From NCBI GenBank assembly GCA_950295325.1, contig OX485806.1, positions 4,774,001 through 4,838,000 on the forward strand: a stretch of 64,000 nt of DNA, read 5' to 3'. This DNA is from Polytrichum commune (taxonomy: Eukaryota > Streptophyta > Polytrichopsida > Polytrichales > Polytrichaceae). Shown one piece after another: positions 52,853 through 63,379 of this stretch. The stretch's first letter is position 1, and each line of letters starts with the position of its first letter. A program made the position numbers and the translations under genes. The notes below the pieces were generated by a model, which saw nothing but the letters and a program-made list of their open reading frames with translations, did not search any database and was not told the origin of the DNA.

Positions 52853-55630
52853 CAGGCTGTGCTGGCACCAATTGGCAATCCTTCTATGAAGAAGGAAACC
52901 ACGGAGTTTGACGATTGGCCAATTGAAGTGGGGCCAAAGCTTACTGGTGCCGAAGCACGAAAGGTACGGGCATTTATTCGCTCTTACCGTAATTGTTTTG
53001 CCTTTAGTCTTCATGATCTTGAAGGATATAAAGGTAAATCTGTTCGTATTCAACTCGAGGACGACCACCCTATTTTCAGACGGCCATACAGACTTAGTAC
53101 CTCTGAAAGGTTGGGTGTTCAAACTCGATGTCAAGAGTTATTGGCAGCGGAATTGATTGAACTCTCCAATGGAGAGTATGCTTGTGCCACGGTTATGCCG
53201 TCAAAGAAGGATATCTTTGGCAACTGGACGGAAAAACGGATGTGTGGTGATTATCGTCCAGTCAACCGCAAGACCAAGTCGGATCGATATCCAATGCCGA
53301 TGCCGGAGGAGTTGTTTGATGCACTAGGATTTTCTAGAATCTTCAGCACTTTGGATTTGAGGTCTGGTTATCACCAATTACCTTTGTTGTTGGGTGATCG
53401 GGTGAAGACCGCATTTTGGGGAATTGATAAAGATGGCAAGGATCAACTTTATCATTGGAAATTTCTGCCATTTGGTCTCAAGAATGCACCAGCTGAATTT
53501 CAGCGGGTGATGGACCAATTATTGGCTGGTTTGCCGTTTGCTAGATGTTACATTGATGATGTTATCATCTTTAGTAATAGTCCACATGATCATGTGAGGC
53601 ATTTGCAAGCGGTATTTGAACGACTTCAACGGTGGGGACTCCGTTTACATCATGGAAAATGTAAGTTTTTTCATGATCAATTGCCCTATTTAGGCCACAT
53701 GATTGTTCCTGGCGGTCTTGGTGTGCAACAGGCGAAGGTGGATGCTTTGCACAAAATTCCCGCACCTAGTGATGTACCACGGCTTCGTGCATTTCTAGGA
53801 TTGGCAAATTATTATAGGAAGTTTGTCAAAAACTTTAGTTTGATTGCCAAACTTCTTACCATTCTCACGGGGAAAGACCAACCATGGATTTGGAGTAGGG
53901 AACAACAACAAGCATTTGATACATTGAAGCAGAGGCTCGGTTCAGCGCCAGTGCTTCGACGCCCGGATGTGTCTAGAGCTTTTCAATTGCACACGGATTG
54001 GAGTGCAGTGGGATTGGAAGCGGTATTGACACAGAAAGATGAAGAGGGAAAGGAATATGTGGTGGCTTATGCATCTAGAAGCAATAATAGTGCTGAATCT
54101 AATTATTCTTCTTATGAAGGCGAGGCCTTGGCGGCCGTTTGGGCCATTGCACATTTTCGACCTTATTTGTATGGGCAAAAGTTTACTTTGGTGACTGATC
54201 ATCAGCCTTTAAAATGGCTTATGGAATCAGATAAGCTCACCGGGAAACTTGCTAGGTGGGCATTGTTACTTCAGGAATATGATTTTGAAGTTGTTCACCG
54301 AGCAGGAATTGCCAACTTGGATGCAGACGGATTGTCTCGCAATCCAAGTCCTTCAGATGAGGATTTAACTGGAGCCAGGTGGCATAGAGATTGTGATCGT
54401 GAGGCAGTGCCGGGTTGGCATGCTGCCACATATCTCACAATGATGTCGGGATTGGCTGCTGAGATCCTTGTAGAAGAACAGGATGAGGAGGTTGATAAAT
54501 CTCTCGTTGTTAGTGATGTGTGGGAAGACCAGGCGGTCTTGTACAAACTTCAACAAGGGATATTTCCTCTTGGACTATCTGCTATGGAGCGAGATAGAGT
54601 TAGTCACCGGATAACAAGGTTTCGTTGGGCAAACAACTTGTTATTTCGTGTGTGGCCGAACGGAACGAGGCGCATCGTTCCAAGGCCAGATCAAAGAGCT
54701 TCTTTGGTACGGCAAGTGCACGAGGAGCTTGGACATTTTGGAGTGCGAAGGACGCACTCTATGTTGCGCAACCAATATTGGTGGACTGGTATGTATCAAC
54801 AGGTTGCCACTTATGTTTCTCGGTGTGAAGTATGTGACCGGGTCAGGTCAAGTTTTAATACTTTGTCACCTCAACTTCAGCCTTTACCTATTATGGGCTT
54901 GGGATATCGTTGGTCTTTGGATTTTGCCGGACCGCTTACTATCACTCCACGTGGTTCCAAATATGTGCTTGTAATGGTGGAGCATTTTAGTAAGTGGATT
55001 GAACTCGTGGCTCTTCCCCAAAATTCCTCAGAATTGGCGGCTATGGCATTTCTTGATCGAGTTTTGGCACGGTTTGGAGCACCTGCAGAGGTGTTGACGG
55101 ATCAAGGGAGAGAATTCCTTGGATCTTTCGAGGCTTTGTGTACCAAGGCTTTGATTGATCATCGGACAACTTCCAAAGATCACCCTGAGGCAGATGGCTT
55201 AGCTGAACGAGTTGTTCAGACAGTTAAGCGCGGTTTGCGGAAGTATGGACTGCTTCATGGCAACCATCGCGATTGGGACTTGATGTTACCATGGATAGCA
55301 ATGGGTTATCGTTTCAGCAGGCAAACATCTTTGGCATCCTATAGTCCTTACCAACTCTTGTATGGACGGGAACCAATTTTACCTAGCTCGGTGCGAGAGA
55401 AATTGGCTCCCGTGGTAAACTTGGATGATCGAGATGTTTGGGCTCAATGTCTTCATGACCGAGCAGCGTTCTTCCAAAAGGCCATGCCTATGGCTATGGA
55501 GAACTTAAATATTGCTCAACATCGTGATACATTACGGTATGCCCGGATCCGCAGTGGAGCTTATCGACCTCAGGTTCGTAGATTTTCCAAGGGGGATTAT
55601 GTTTACTTGCAACGGGAGGCGCCTATGTGA
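52847..55630 (+). CDS. Element M RT-RNase H-integrase (readthrough product)
   Basis: In frame with the upstream ORF across one UAG; counted from the codon after it, about 927 codons. RT: KRMCGDYRPVNRKT, LDLRSGYHQ, FLPFGLKNAPAEFQ, catalytic YIDD at about 235. RNase H: LHTDWSAVGLEAVL, YSSYEGEALAAVWA, TDHQPLKWL, DADGLSR. Integrase: zinc domain HEELGHFGVRRTH and CEVCDRV, then LDFAGPL, LTDQGREF, and ADGLAERVVQ carrying the catalytic Asp, Asp, Glu. The frame ends at TGA 55628-55630, which belongs to the next LTR (TGTGAGG). The C-terminal GPY/F-type domain is lost, cut after KGDYVYLQREAP. The first in-frame ATG is 27 bases or more into the frame. Confidence 0.9.
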   Translation, partial: QSQAVLAPIGNPSMKKETTEFDDWPIEVGPKLTGAEARKVRAFIRSYRNCFAFSLHDLEGYKGKSVRIQLEDDHPIFRRPYRLSTSERLGVQTRCQELLAAELIELSNGEYACATVMPSKKDIFGNWTEKRMCGDYRPVNRKTKSDRYPMPMPEELFDALGFSRIFSTLDLRSGYHQLPLLLGDRVKTAFWGIDKDGKDQLYHWKFLPFGLKNAPAEFQRVMDQLLAGLPFARCYIDDVIIFSNSPHDHVRHLQAVFERLQRWGLRLHHGKCKFFHDQLPYLGHMIVPGGLGVQQAKVDALHKIPAPSDVPRLRAFLGLANYYRKFVKNFSLIAKLLTILTGKDQPWIWSREQQQAFDTLKQRLGSAPVLRRPDVSRAFQLHTDWSAVGLEAVLTQKDEEGKEYVVAYASRSNNSAESNYSSYEGEALAAVWAIAHFRPYLYGQKFTLVTDHQPLKWLMESDKLTGKLARWALLLQEYDFEVVHRAGIANLDADGLSRNPSPSDEDLTGARWHRDCDREAVPGWHAATYLTMMSGLAAEILVEEQDEEVDKSLVVSDVWEDQAVLYKLQQGIFPLGLSAMERDRVSHRITRFRWANNLLFRVWPNGTRRIVPRPDQRASLVRQVHEELGHFGVRRTHSMLRNQYWWTGMYQQVATYVSRCEVCDRVRSSFNTLSPQLQPLPIMGLGYRWSLDFAGPLTITPRGSKYVLVMVEHFSKWIELVALPQNSSELAAMAFLDRVLARFGAPAEVLTDQGREFLGSFEALCTKALIDHRTTSKDHPEADGLAERVVQTVKRGLRKYGLLHGNHRDWDLMLPWIAMGYRFSRQTSLASYSPYQLLYGREPILPSSVREKLAPVVNLDDRDVWAQCLHDRAAFFQKAMPMAMENLNIAQHRDTLRYARIRSGAYRPQVRRFSKGDYVYLQREAPM

Positions 55631-57078
55631 GGCCAAACCCCCCACCCTTAAGCGTCCGTAGTCCGAGTAGTGGGTTTGGGCTCACATTCCTCCGCGGTAT
55701 TGGATTTGGACTTGGATGAGTCCATAGTGCAAGGTTCACCCTTCAAGTGGTTTTGGATTTAACTAGCTCCTTCATAAACCCAGGTCCTTCATAAACCCAG
55801 CTCTTTACTTTCTAACTAAACAAACCCAGCTCCTTCATAAACCCAGCTCCTTCATGAACCCACAACTTTGTAGTTGTAATCCCCAACTACCTCACTAATT
55901 ATTCAAGCCCTTAACTAATCTTCCTACCTAATTTCCCTAATTCTACTAACAACCCCTTTCTAATCACACAATTCTTCTCTAATCCTAAAATCCTAAAATC
56001 CTAGAGAGGAGAGGGGGAGAGAGAATTTCCTAACTTCACTAAGACTAACTAATCCACACAAGTATATTTTTGCACTCATCACAACATCAAGTGCTCAACT
56101 CTTAAACATGGAACTTGCAACCACGTGTATTCAAAACATGAACTTTAAGTACCACAAATTGGAATCATGAATTAACTTTAAAATCCTTCACGTCAACACT
56201 AATTCTACCAAGAGGTCAAGCCCTCTTCAAGGCTAACAAGCCTTGGCTCTCAAACTAAAAACTAAGCACACACATGTGCTCCAATATGGCTTCCCACACC
56301 CACACTTATAACTCGTGGGGTGCCTTGGAGCACAAAGGAAAGAGAGAGTGAGTGAGGGAAGAATGAGGGATTATATAGTAAGCTTGAGGGGGTGAGCACC
56401 CTCAAGGCTCACGATAAGCCCTTGAGATTTCCTCCTACTTAGTAGGCGCCAATCCTATCTTCTAAGCCTTCCTCCCTCAAATGATCAACAAGGATCCTAA
56501 TTCGAACATTTAACTAGCCTTGGCTTTCTACCTACCACACTTTACCAAACTTGGGATGCTTCAACCCAAACTTAGCCTCCTTCGCTTTCCGCCGCCATAA
56601 CTTTCTCCCCTTACTTTCCCAAATCGTCGCTCACCACTTAATTCAAACCACGATGCTTAACTCGTGATTTGATTGGTGCTTTGAGAATTTGCTTATCCTC
56701 CACCTTGCGTTCTTCCTTGGACCTTCCCCATTAAGTGGCCATGATGAGGTGGTCCACTTGTGCGCTCCATGTGATCCTCCATTCATCCCAATTCGAATGC
56801 ACTTGCCTCTTGAGTCACTTTGGTTGTCTCCATCCATTTGTACTAGCCTACTCACTAACTATTCAATCCAAGTTCTCCTTACCTATCCTCATTCACTCAA
56901 ATCCTTCCGAAGGTAAAAACACAATAACAACTCACATCCTAGCCTCTTACAACATGGTACTTCTAAGACTAACATTTCACTCTTTTTATATTTTTGTGAA
57001 GTAACATGCTACTTCAAAGTGCATCAACTAACGTTTCAAGGGTCTAAGACTAAATGTGGGCACCCTTTTGGGCTCACA
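55626..57078 (+). repeat. LTR with TGTGAG...CTCACA termini
   Basis: 1453 bp bounded by TGTGAGGCC and GGGCTCACA, matching inverted termini. It truncates element M. Contains short tandem units of CCTTCATAAACCCAGCTC (about 55768-55860). A plus-strand TTATATAGTAAG lies at about 56373 and a minus-strand TATAAAAAG at about 56980. Orientation is uncertain: a primer-site-like sequence follows it on the plus strand, yet the adjacent gag-pol is on the minus strand. Confidence 0.65.
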
Positions 57079-57081
57079 TAA

Positions 57082-57099
57082 TCGGCGACCATCGGGGGA
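57082..57099 (+). promoter_or_regulatory. Primer-binding-site-like sequence next to the LTR
   Basis: TCGGCGACCATCGGGGGA, a relative of the TGGCGACCAT...GGGGA site of element T. If real, it marks the LTR as the 5' LTR of a plus-strand element, in conflict with the neighbouring minus-strand pol. Confidence 0.35.
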
Positions 57100-57139
57100 T
57101 GAATCCAAACATCTCTTGCTCCAAGGGTAAGTTGCCTAG

Positions 57140-60100
57140 TCAAGCTCGGTACTCCTTACATCTACTTCCCGATGTACGGGTAGGAAAAAGCTCACCATTC
57201 AACGTTTCCAATTGAATTGAATTATTAGGAAAGACCTCATAGACAAGGTAAGGTCCTAACCATACCGCATTGAATTTCGCCGGAAATTCAAGCTTTCGTG
57301 CGTCTTGAATCATGACCATCATTCCCGGTGTTAGGGCCCTTCTCTTATGTCGTTTGTCGAAAGTAATCTTTCTCCTTCTTTGGATTGCCTCAATATGTTG
57401 AGCCGCCATTCTCCTCCCTTCGTCAAGTGCTTCCAAATCGGTTAGTCGATTTCGTAAGGATTGACTTTCGGTAAGTCTCGTACTCACGGCCACCCTAAGT
57501 GACTCGACTTCATATTGGATTGGTAGTGTCGCTTCAAGACCATAGACTAAGGAAAATGGTGTAGCACGCGTAGTTACCTTATAGGTTGTACGGTATGCCC
57601 AAAGTGCCGCCGTTAGTTTTGTATCCCAATCCCGCTTCGAGTCTATAACCGTCTTGCGTAGTATACTCACCAAAATTCCGTTAACCCTTTCCGTTTGTCC
57701 ATTGGTTTGTGGGTGGTAGGGAGTAGTCTTCCGGTGATCAATTTTAAATTTCTCTGTCATCTCTCGAATCAAGTCATTCAAAAAGTGAGTACCCCTATCG
57801 CTTACTAGGATCTTCGGCACCCCGAACCGCGAAATTATGTTTTCGTACATAAATGTTGCCGCGTGTTCCGCCGTGTCGGTCTTCACCGCTTTGGCTTCCG
57901 CCCACTTGGTGAGGTACTCGGTTGCCACCACAATATATTTCATTCCTTTTGAAGATTGGGGATGGACCTCACCCACATAGTCGATGCCCCATTTTTCGAA
58001 AGGAATTAAGGGTAATGATACATGTAAAGGCATCTCCATTCTAAGGTCGTCTCGGGCATACCGTTGGCAAGCGTCGCATTTCCTTACATAGTCATGGGCG
58101 TCCTTAAATAGTGTAGGCCAAAAGTAGCCCGCTCTAAGTATTTTTTGCCCGGTGAGTTGACCCGAGAAGTGACCGCCGCAAGCGCTATCGTGGCAAGCGA
58201 TTAAAATCGCTTCAACCTCCGTTTTTGACACGCATCGTCGTAAAATACCATCGGACCCCCTTCTAAACAACCTATGGCCCACTACAACAAATTGCCTACT
58301 ATTTACCCTCACCTTCCTTCTCTCTTCTTTTGTCCACTCTTTGGGCAACTTGTGGGTTGTTAGAAATTTCACTATGCCCGCATACCACTCCGGTGTAGAA
58401 GTGACCACAAAGAGGCTATCATCTACTAACATATCATTTACCGGATTTTTTCCTATCTCCTCCGACAACCTAGACAAGTGGTCCGCTTGTAAATGCATAC
58501 GACCCGGTTTATATTCCACCGTGTAGTCGAATTCTTCTAATAACAAAACCCACCTAGCTAACCTACCACTTAACTCCGCCTTGTTAATTAGATACTTGAT
58601 AGCCATGTGGTCAACAAAAAATACAACCGGGTTGCACATGAGGTAATGCCTAAACTTTTTAACGGAAAACACCATGGCTAGGCACTCCCTCTCCGTTGTA
58701 GAGTAGTTTCTTTCGGCGGGGGTCAATTGCTTACTCGCATAAGCTATAGGTTGATCCTTCTCTTTTTCTCCCGTTGCTTGACAAAGCGCACTCCCTATTG
58801 CCACATTACTAGCATCACAATAGACGTGAAAAGGTTTACCCCAATTGGGTGGTATCAACACCGGATAGGTGCTCAACCTATCCCGCAATTCCTCAAAGGC
58901 TTTTTGACAAGCATCCGTCCACTCGAATTTGACATCCTTTTTGAGCAAATGGGTAATGGGCACCGCTATCTTTGAAAAATTAGGAATAAGTTCCCGGTAC
59001 CATCCCACATATCCTAACAACTTAGAGATCCCCTTGGAATTGGTTGGAGTTGCCAAGTCGCTTATGGCCGCAATCTTATCCGGATCGGGTTCTCTACCTT
59101 TCTCACTAACAACATAACCCAACAACACTCCCTTATTCACTCCCAAAAATGTCTTATCCGGGTTCAATGCTAACCTCATCTTCCTACACCTAACCAATGC
59201 CTCCCTAACACAATGTAGGTGATCATCCACATTACTTTGTGTGCTAAAATCGTCCACAAAGACGGTCATGGATTTGAACAACAAGTCGGTGAAGATATAC
59301 ATTACTAATCGTTGGAAAGTAGCCGGGGCATTACATAACCCAAATGGCATCACTACCCACACAAAAGTACCCCAAGGTGTAGTAAAAACCGTTTTATGGA
59401 TATCTTGGAGGGCTATGGAAATTTGATTATAACCCGCATACCCATCCATAAAGGTATATCGCGAATGACCTCCAACCTCCTCAAGCAACAAGGTGATAAA
59501 AGGTAAGGGGAAGTGATCCTTTTGTGTGCACGAATTCAATTTCCTATAGTCGACACAAACCCTTAATTTCCCATTTTTTTTCTTTACTAAGACCATAGGA
59601 GAAACCCAATCCGTGATTTCCACCGGCTTGATAAACCCGGCCTTCAATAACCTTTCCAATTCCGCTTTCACCAACAATTGCAATTGAGGATTCATCCTCC
59701 TCTCCTTTTGTCTAATTGGCCTTGCCCCCGGAATTAAAGGAATCCGGTGCTCTACCATTTCCCTAGGAATTCCCTTAAGCTCATCGTAGGACCATGCAAA
59801 AGTATCACTAAACTCATCCACCAAATTGCTATACTCCCTAACCTCTTTCTCCCCCAATTTGGAGCCCATCTTCATTTGTCGGGTTTTTCCATTCTTTAAT
59901 TTCACATCCACGTACCGCCAATCCGCTTCCGACACATGTGCTTGTTCCTCTTTGTTCCGATACCAATCGGAAGGCACATTGGGGTAATCTTTCACATCTT
60001 GACCTACAACTATCCCCGTAGACGTGGTCTTGAAATGTAAAGGCTCCTCCAATTTCGATGACTCAATAATCACATCCTCCTCTTGAGTCCCATCTACATG

Positions 60101-63100
60101 AATTAAACTAACCTCACCCTCTTCCACGTCATCTACCCAAGGTGTTAACCCACCGCTAACCCACTCTTCCTCGGTGAGCACCTCACATGGCTCCAACAAT
60201 GAGCCCTCTCCTAAACTAACACTAGGAAATTCACTCCCTAAGCCTACTTGGTGAAATGTAACCATTACATCAACCTCGGACTCGGGGTACTCCCTTAGCC
60301 ATTGGGCATAATCCCCATTATCCCCATAATTGTAAAAATTAGGACCTAGACTTCCCGAGCCCGAATCTATAACAACCCTTTGACCTTCGGGATGGACGAC
60401 TCCCACCAATGCCTTGCCAATCTCATTCTCGTTTAAGTCATCAATTTCCTTCTCCAATGGCAAATACATCTCCTTCTTCATCCATCCTTCTAATGAACCA
60501 ATGGACACTATGACCCTATTACCCTCCGGACCATAAGTGATGGATGGTTTAGGTCCACCCCAATTGACCATAGCATTCGCCATCCGCAACCAAGGCCTAC
60601 CTAGCAAAATGGGGAAGGTGTCCTTGTTGGAGTGCATTTTAATGACATGGAAGGTGACCAAGTACTCCTCACCTCCCGTAGTCATTCTACAATCCTTGAT
60701 CATCCCCAAAGGCGTAGTCGAACTTTGATTTGCCATATTTATGACCAAAGGTGAAGGCCCCGTGAGTCCAAGTCCCAATTTTTTCATAGTATCCTCCGGT
60801 AGTATATTTAGACTACTCCCTCCGTCGACTAGCACATTAGGAACCACCTTATCTACTATAACAACTTCTATTTCTATAGCTTTCACGTCTCTTCCACCTT
60901 GTGATTGGATCCTAGCGGCTATTTTAGCTTTCACCTTCCTCATCCTCTTGTGTACCGGCATTCCCTCCTTTAATGTTTTCCTTGCCGTGGGTGAAATTTC
61001 CAATAGTTGGCCGAAAGTAATATCCGCCTTGAGTGTACTAAGGTCCGCCCACAAGTCGTACCCGGTAGATCTTTCCACCTTAGAATTACCCACTACGTCG
61101 AATTCGTCTACGGGAACCCCCGGTCCTTCCCATTCACCCACATCGCTATTATCCAAGTCATGTACCGCATTAGTCCTCTCCCTATCTTGTAAAATTATAT
61201 TTTCCCTCTCCACATCCTTAGTAGCTCTTCTAGCTACCCTATCCAACTCGGAGAGATTAATCTCTTCATCCGAAGAGTAATTTCCTTGCTCTCCTATTCC
61301 TACCTCCAACGGGGCATCCCCTCTCCTAGCCCTAGTAGTTACCGCTAGCGCAGGTGCTTCTTCAACCACACCCTGACCCTTCACTAACTCATATGTAATA
61401 GCATTGGTGTGAGCAGGCCATTGACTTTGCTCCTCTCCAATTCTCGTTGGGAGAGGAAGCATGTCATCACATGTGGCCTCCAACACTCCATCCATGAACC
61501 TAACATCTTGGGAGTTAGATGGTCCCGGATCCGTTGGAGGCGCTTGTCTCCCGTTACTACCATTAGGTGGAACTCCTTGTCTATTTTGTATTGGAATGTA
61601 ACCGGTTGTAGTTTGCAAGCCCGCCGGTGGATGAAAAGTTTGCCTAGCATTACTATGGTCATAGTATAAGTTAGGTGGCCTAAGTTCATTGGCCGGTACT
61701 CCTTGTGGCCTAGCACCTCGCATATTATCCCTTGCTTGTTGTTGTGGATTAGCCACCGGGTAAGGGACATTAATTATTTTGTCCGGTTGGCGACACGTAT
61801 CCGAGGGATGACTTCCTCCACAATTGCTACAATTAAACTCTTGACCTTCGGACCAACATTGTCCTTGAGCGTGCCACCTTCCACAAAAGGGATGAAATTC
61901 CTTCTTCTCTAAATTTTGGCCACCTTGCCCTCTAGGTTGTGGTCCTCTATTGCTTCCATTTCCATAGTGAGGTGGCGCTTGACCTCGTTGATTTTGTTGA
62001 GGTGGGTTACCGTTTCCTCTTTGGTCACGGTTTTGTCCACTTCTACAAAATTGACGCGTGTGGCCCGGTTGGCCACATTGGACACACCATAATCCGGAAG
62101 AATGCCTACCCGACTCAACCGGGGGTGGAGGCCCCGGTTGTTGACTCCGGATCATTAATGACATTTGATCCGTGAGGCTTTGCATTTGTTTTATCATAGC
62201 CTCTTGGAATCCTAGTTGGCTAGCACCTAGTCTTCTCTCAACCTCCTCCAAGTGTGGATCCGTTCTAGGGGCCGGTAGTGCCAAAAGAGGTGCCGGTTCC
62301 CTAACCGCTAAAGGTCGGGGACCGGTGTCCACAATGGCATATGGAATTTGGTTCTCATACTTAGCGGGTTCTACCGCTACCACCCTAGGGCGTATGGGGA
62401 TGAATTGTGGGATCAATTCATCCTCCCTTCTCCATAGCCTTTCGTGATCTTTATCCAAGTTTTCAATATCTCTAGCCGCACGCTTGGCATCCGCCAAGGT
62501 CAAGGGATTCCTTTCTAGAACACCCCTAATAGTTCCGGACTTAAAAAACCCTTGAATGAAAAATTGCTTTAGCGTGTCGTCGTTGAGCATGGTACCCACA
62601 AATCTAGTGCACACTAAATCAAACCTCCTAATGTAAGCCGAAATTTCTTCCTCCCTTCCTTGCTTCAATGACGACAATGCCCTTAATGCGGTACTTTGAC
62701 CCACTTCCGGCCTAAATTCGTTAAGAAACTCCCTTTGTAATTGTTCCCATCCCCTAAAATGTCCCTCGGCATGATCCCGATACCATTCATAGGCTTCCCC
62801 CTCTAGAGTGGTAGGAAACCACACTAACCAATAACCCGGGTCGGTTATGAGGAAGCTAGCCAACCGTTCGATATACCGTTCCATGTGCCGAGAGGGGTCC
62901 TCATCCTTGGTCCCATAAAATTTAGGGAGATGAGATGGCATATCCATCGCCGCTAAATTTTGTGGAACCACAATTGGTAGGCCTCTTGGCCTAACCAATG
63001 GGTCTATTGGAGGTATAGGAGGTATGGGCGGAATTGGGGGTATGGGTGGTGGATCCATCCCCCGTTCCTCGGCCATGGTGACCGGTGAACTATTCAACAA

Positions 63101-63379
63101 TCCCCTATCAACTTCTACCGGGAATTCTTCTCTAAGTGTGTAATTTTCCGAAGAAGTTTCACCACTCAATTTGGAGGGAGTGATCTCCTCTTCAAGTTGA
63201 GCTCCAAGTTCTAAGGTGTCTAGAATTGACCTAGTCCTAGGTTCGACGTTCAAACAACTCTCTATTCTAACATTGTCTTGTTCTAATCTATCACTGATTT
63301 TAGAGGACCGCCTCTTTCGAGTAGATTTCTCTAGTCCTACTATCAAACTTGGTTTTTGTGAGCGAGTCCTACCTTGCAT
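57140..63379 (-). CDS. Element C intact Ty3/gypsy gag-pol polyprotein (2079 codons)
   Basis: One uninterrupted frame from ATG 63379 to TAG near 57140. N-terminus basic, then a Pro repeat (PPIPPIPPIPPIPPID, about residue 112). Gag at about 140-310 (HLPKFYGTKDEDPSRHMERY; EAYEWYRDHAEGHFRGW). Zinc knuckles CVQCGQPGHTRQFC (about 432) and CSNCGGSHPSDTC. Protease VLVDGGSSLN (about 847) and LLGRPWL. RT with LRVCVDYRKLN and catalytic FVDDFS (about 1372). RNase H CDASNVAIGSAL, NYSTTERECLAMVFS, QADHLSRL. Integrase zinc domain CHDSACGGHFSGQ and CDACQRY, core IDYVGE, SDRGTHF, TNGQTERV (D, D, E at about 1798, 1858 and 1893). The C-terminal GPYLVYEV is present. RT type and DGG protease suggest the Athila/Tat side of Ty3. 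The absence of any stop suggests a recent insertion. Confidence 0.92.
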   Translation of the reverse strand: MQGRTRSQKPSLIVGLEKSTRKRRSSKISDRLEQDNVRIESCLNVEPRTRSILDTLELGAQLEEEITPSKLSGETSSENYTLREEFPVEVDRGLLNSSPVTMAEERGMDPPPIPPIPPIPPIPPIDPLVRPRGLPIVVPQNLAAMDMPSHLPKFYGTKDEDPSRHMERYIERLASFLITDPGYWLVWFPTTLEGEAYEWYRDHAEGHFRGWEQLQREFLNEFRPEVGQSTALRALSSLKQGREEEISAYIRRFDLVCTRFVGTMLNDDTLKQFFIQGFFKSGTIRGVLERNPLTLADAKRAARDIENLDKDHERLWRREDELIPQFIPIRPRVVAVEPAKYENQIPYAIVDTGPRPLAVREPAPLLALPAPRTDPHLEEVERRLGASQLGFQEAMIKQMQSLTDQMSLMIRSQQPGPPPPVESGRHSSGLWCVQCGQPGHTRQFCRSGQNRDQRGNGNPPQQNQRGQAPPHYGNGSNRGPQPRGQGGQNLEKKEFHPFCGRWHAQGQCWSEGQEFNCSNCGGSHPSDTCRQPDKIINVPYPVANPQQQARDNMRGARPQGVPANELRPPNLYYDHSNARQTFHPPAGLQTTTGYIPIQNRQGVPPNGSNGRQAPPTDPGPSNSQDVRFMDGVLEATCDDMLPLPTRIGEEQSQWPAHTNAITYELVKGQGVVEEAPALAVTTRARRGDAPLEVGIGEQGNYSSDEEINLSELDRVARRATKDVERENIILQDRERTNAVHDLDNSDVGEWEGPGVPVDEFDVVGNSKVERSTGYDLWADLSTLKADITFGQLLEISPTARKTLKEGMPVHKRMRKVKAKIAARIQSQGGRDVKAIEIEVVIVDKVVPNVLVDGGSSLNILPEDTMKKLGLGLTGPSPLVINMANQSSTTPLGMIKDCRMTTGGEEYLVTFHVIKMHSNKDTFPILLGRPWLRMANAMVNWGGPKPSITYGPEGNRVIVSIGSLEGWMKKEMYLPLEKEIDDLNENEIGKALVGVVHPEGQRVVIDSGSGSLGPNFYNYGDNGDYAQWLREYPESEVDVMVTFHQVGLGSEFPSVSLGEGSLLEPCEVLTEEEWVSGGLTPWVDDVEEGEVSLIHVDGTQEEDVIIESSKLEEPLHFKTTSTGIVVGQDVKDYPNVPSDWYRNKEEQAHVSEADWRYVDVKLKNGKTRQMKMGSKLGEKEVREYSNLVDEFSDTFAWSYDELKGIPREMVEHRIPLIPGARPIRQKERRMNPQLQLLVKAELERLLKAGFIKPVEITDWVSPMVLVKKKNGKLRVCVDYRKLNSCTQKDHFPLPFITLLLEEVGGHSRYTFMDGYAGYNQISIALQDIHKTVFTTPWGTFVWVVMPFGLCNAPATFQRLVMYIFTDLLFKSMTVFVDDFSTQSNVDDHLHCVREALVRCRKMRLALNPDKTFLGVNKGVLLGYVVSEKGREPDPDKIAAISDLATPTNSKGISKLLGYVGWYRELIPNFSKIAVPITHLLKKDVKFEWTDACQKAFEELRDRLSTYPVLIPPNWGKPFHVYCDASNVAIGSALCQATGEKEKDQPIAYASKQLTPAERNYSTTERECLAMVFSVKKFRHYLMCNPVVFFVDHMAIKYLINKAELSGRLARWVLLLEEFDYTVEYKPGRMHLQADHLSRLSEEIGKNPVNDMLVDDSLFVVTSTPEWYAGIVKFLTTHKLPKEWTKEERRKVRVNSRQFVVVGHRLFRRGSDGILRRCVSKTEVEAILIACHDSACGGHFSGQLTGQKILRAGYFWPTLFKDAHDYVRKCDACQRYARDDLRMEMPLHVSLPLIPFEKWGIDYVGEVHPQSSKGMKYIVVATEYLTKWAEAKAVKTDTAEHAATFMYENIISRFGVPKILVSDRGTHFLNDLIREMTEKFKIDHRKTTPYHPQTNGQTERVNGILVSILRKTVIDSKRDWDTKLTAALWAYRTTYKVTTRATPFSLVYGLEATLPIQYEVESLRVAVSTRLTESQSLRNRLTDLEALDEGRRMAAQHIEAIQRRRKITFDKRHKRRALTPGMMVMIQDARKLEFPAKFNAVWLGPYLVYEVFPNNSIQLETLNGELFPTRTSGSRCKEYRA

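Larger units (their letters stand above)
46997..55625 (+). mobile_element. Element M: Ty3/gypsy retrotransposon carrying a cytosine-C5 DNA methyltransferase
   Basis: Left border at TGTCACGTG (46997), where LINE-2 is cut inside its YADD codons; left flank CGTAT. Order: LTR/leader, gag, protease, DNA methyltransferase, stop, RT, RNase H, integrase. The right end is missing: the integrase C-terminus stops where another LTR starts at 55626, so there is no 3' LTR or right target copy. Both reading frames are otherwise undamaged over 6.8 kb. Confidence 0.85.
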
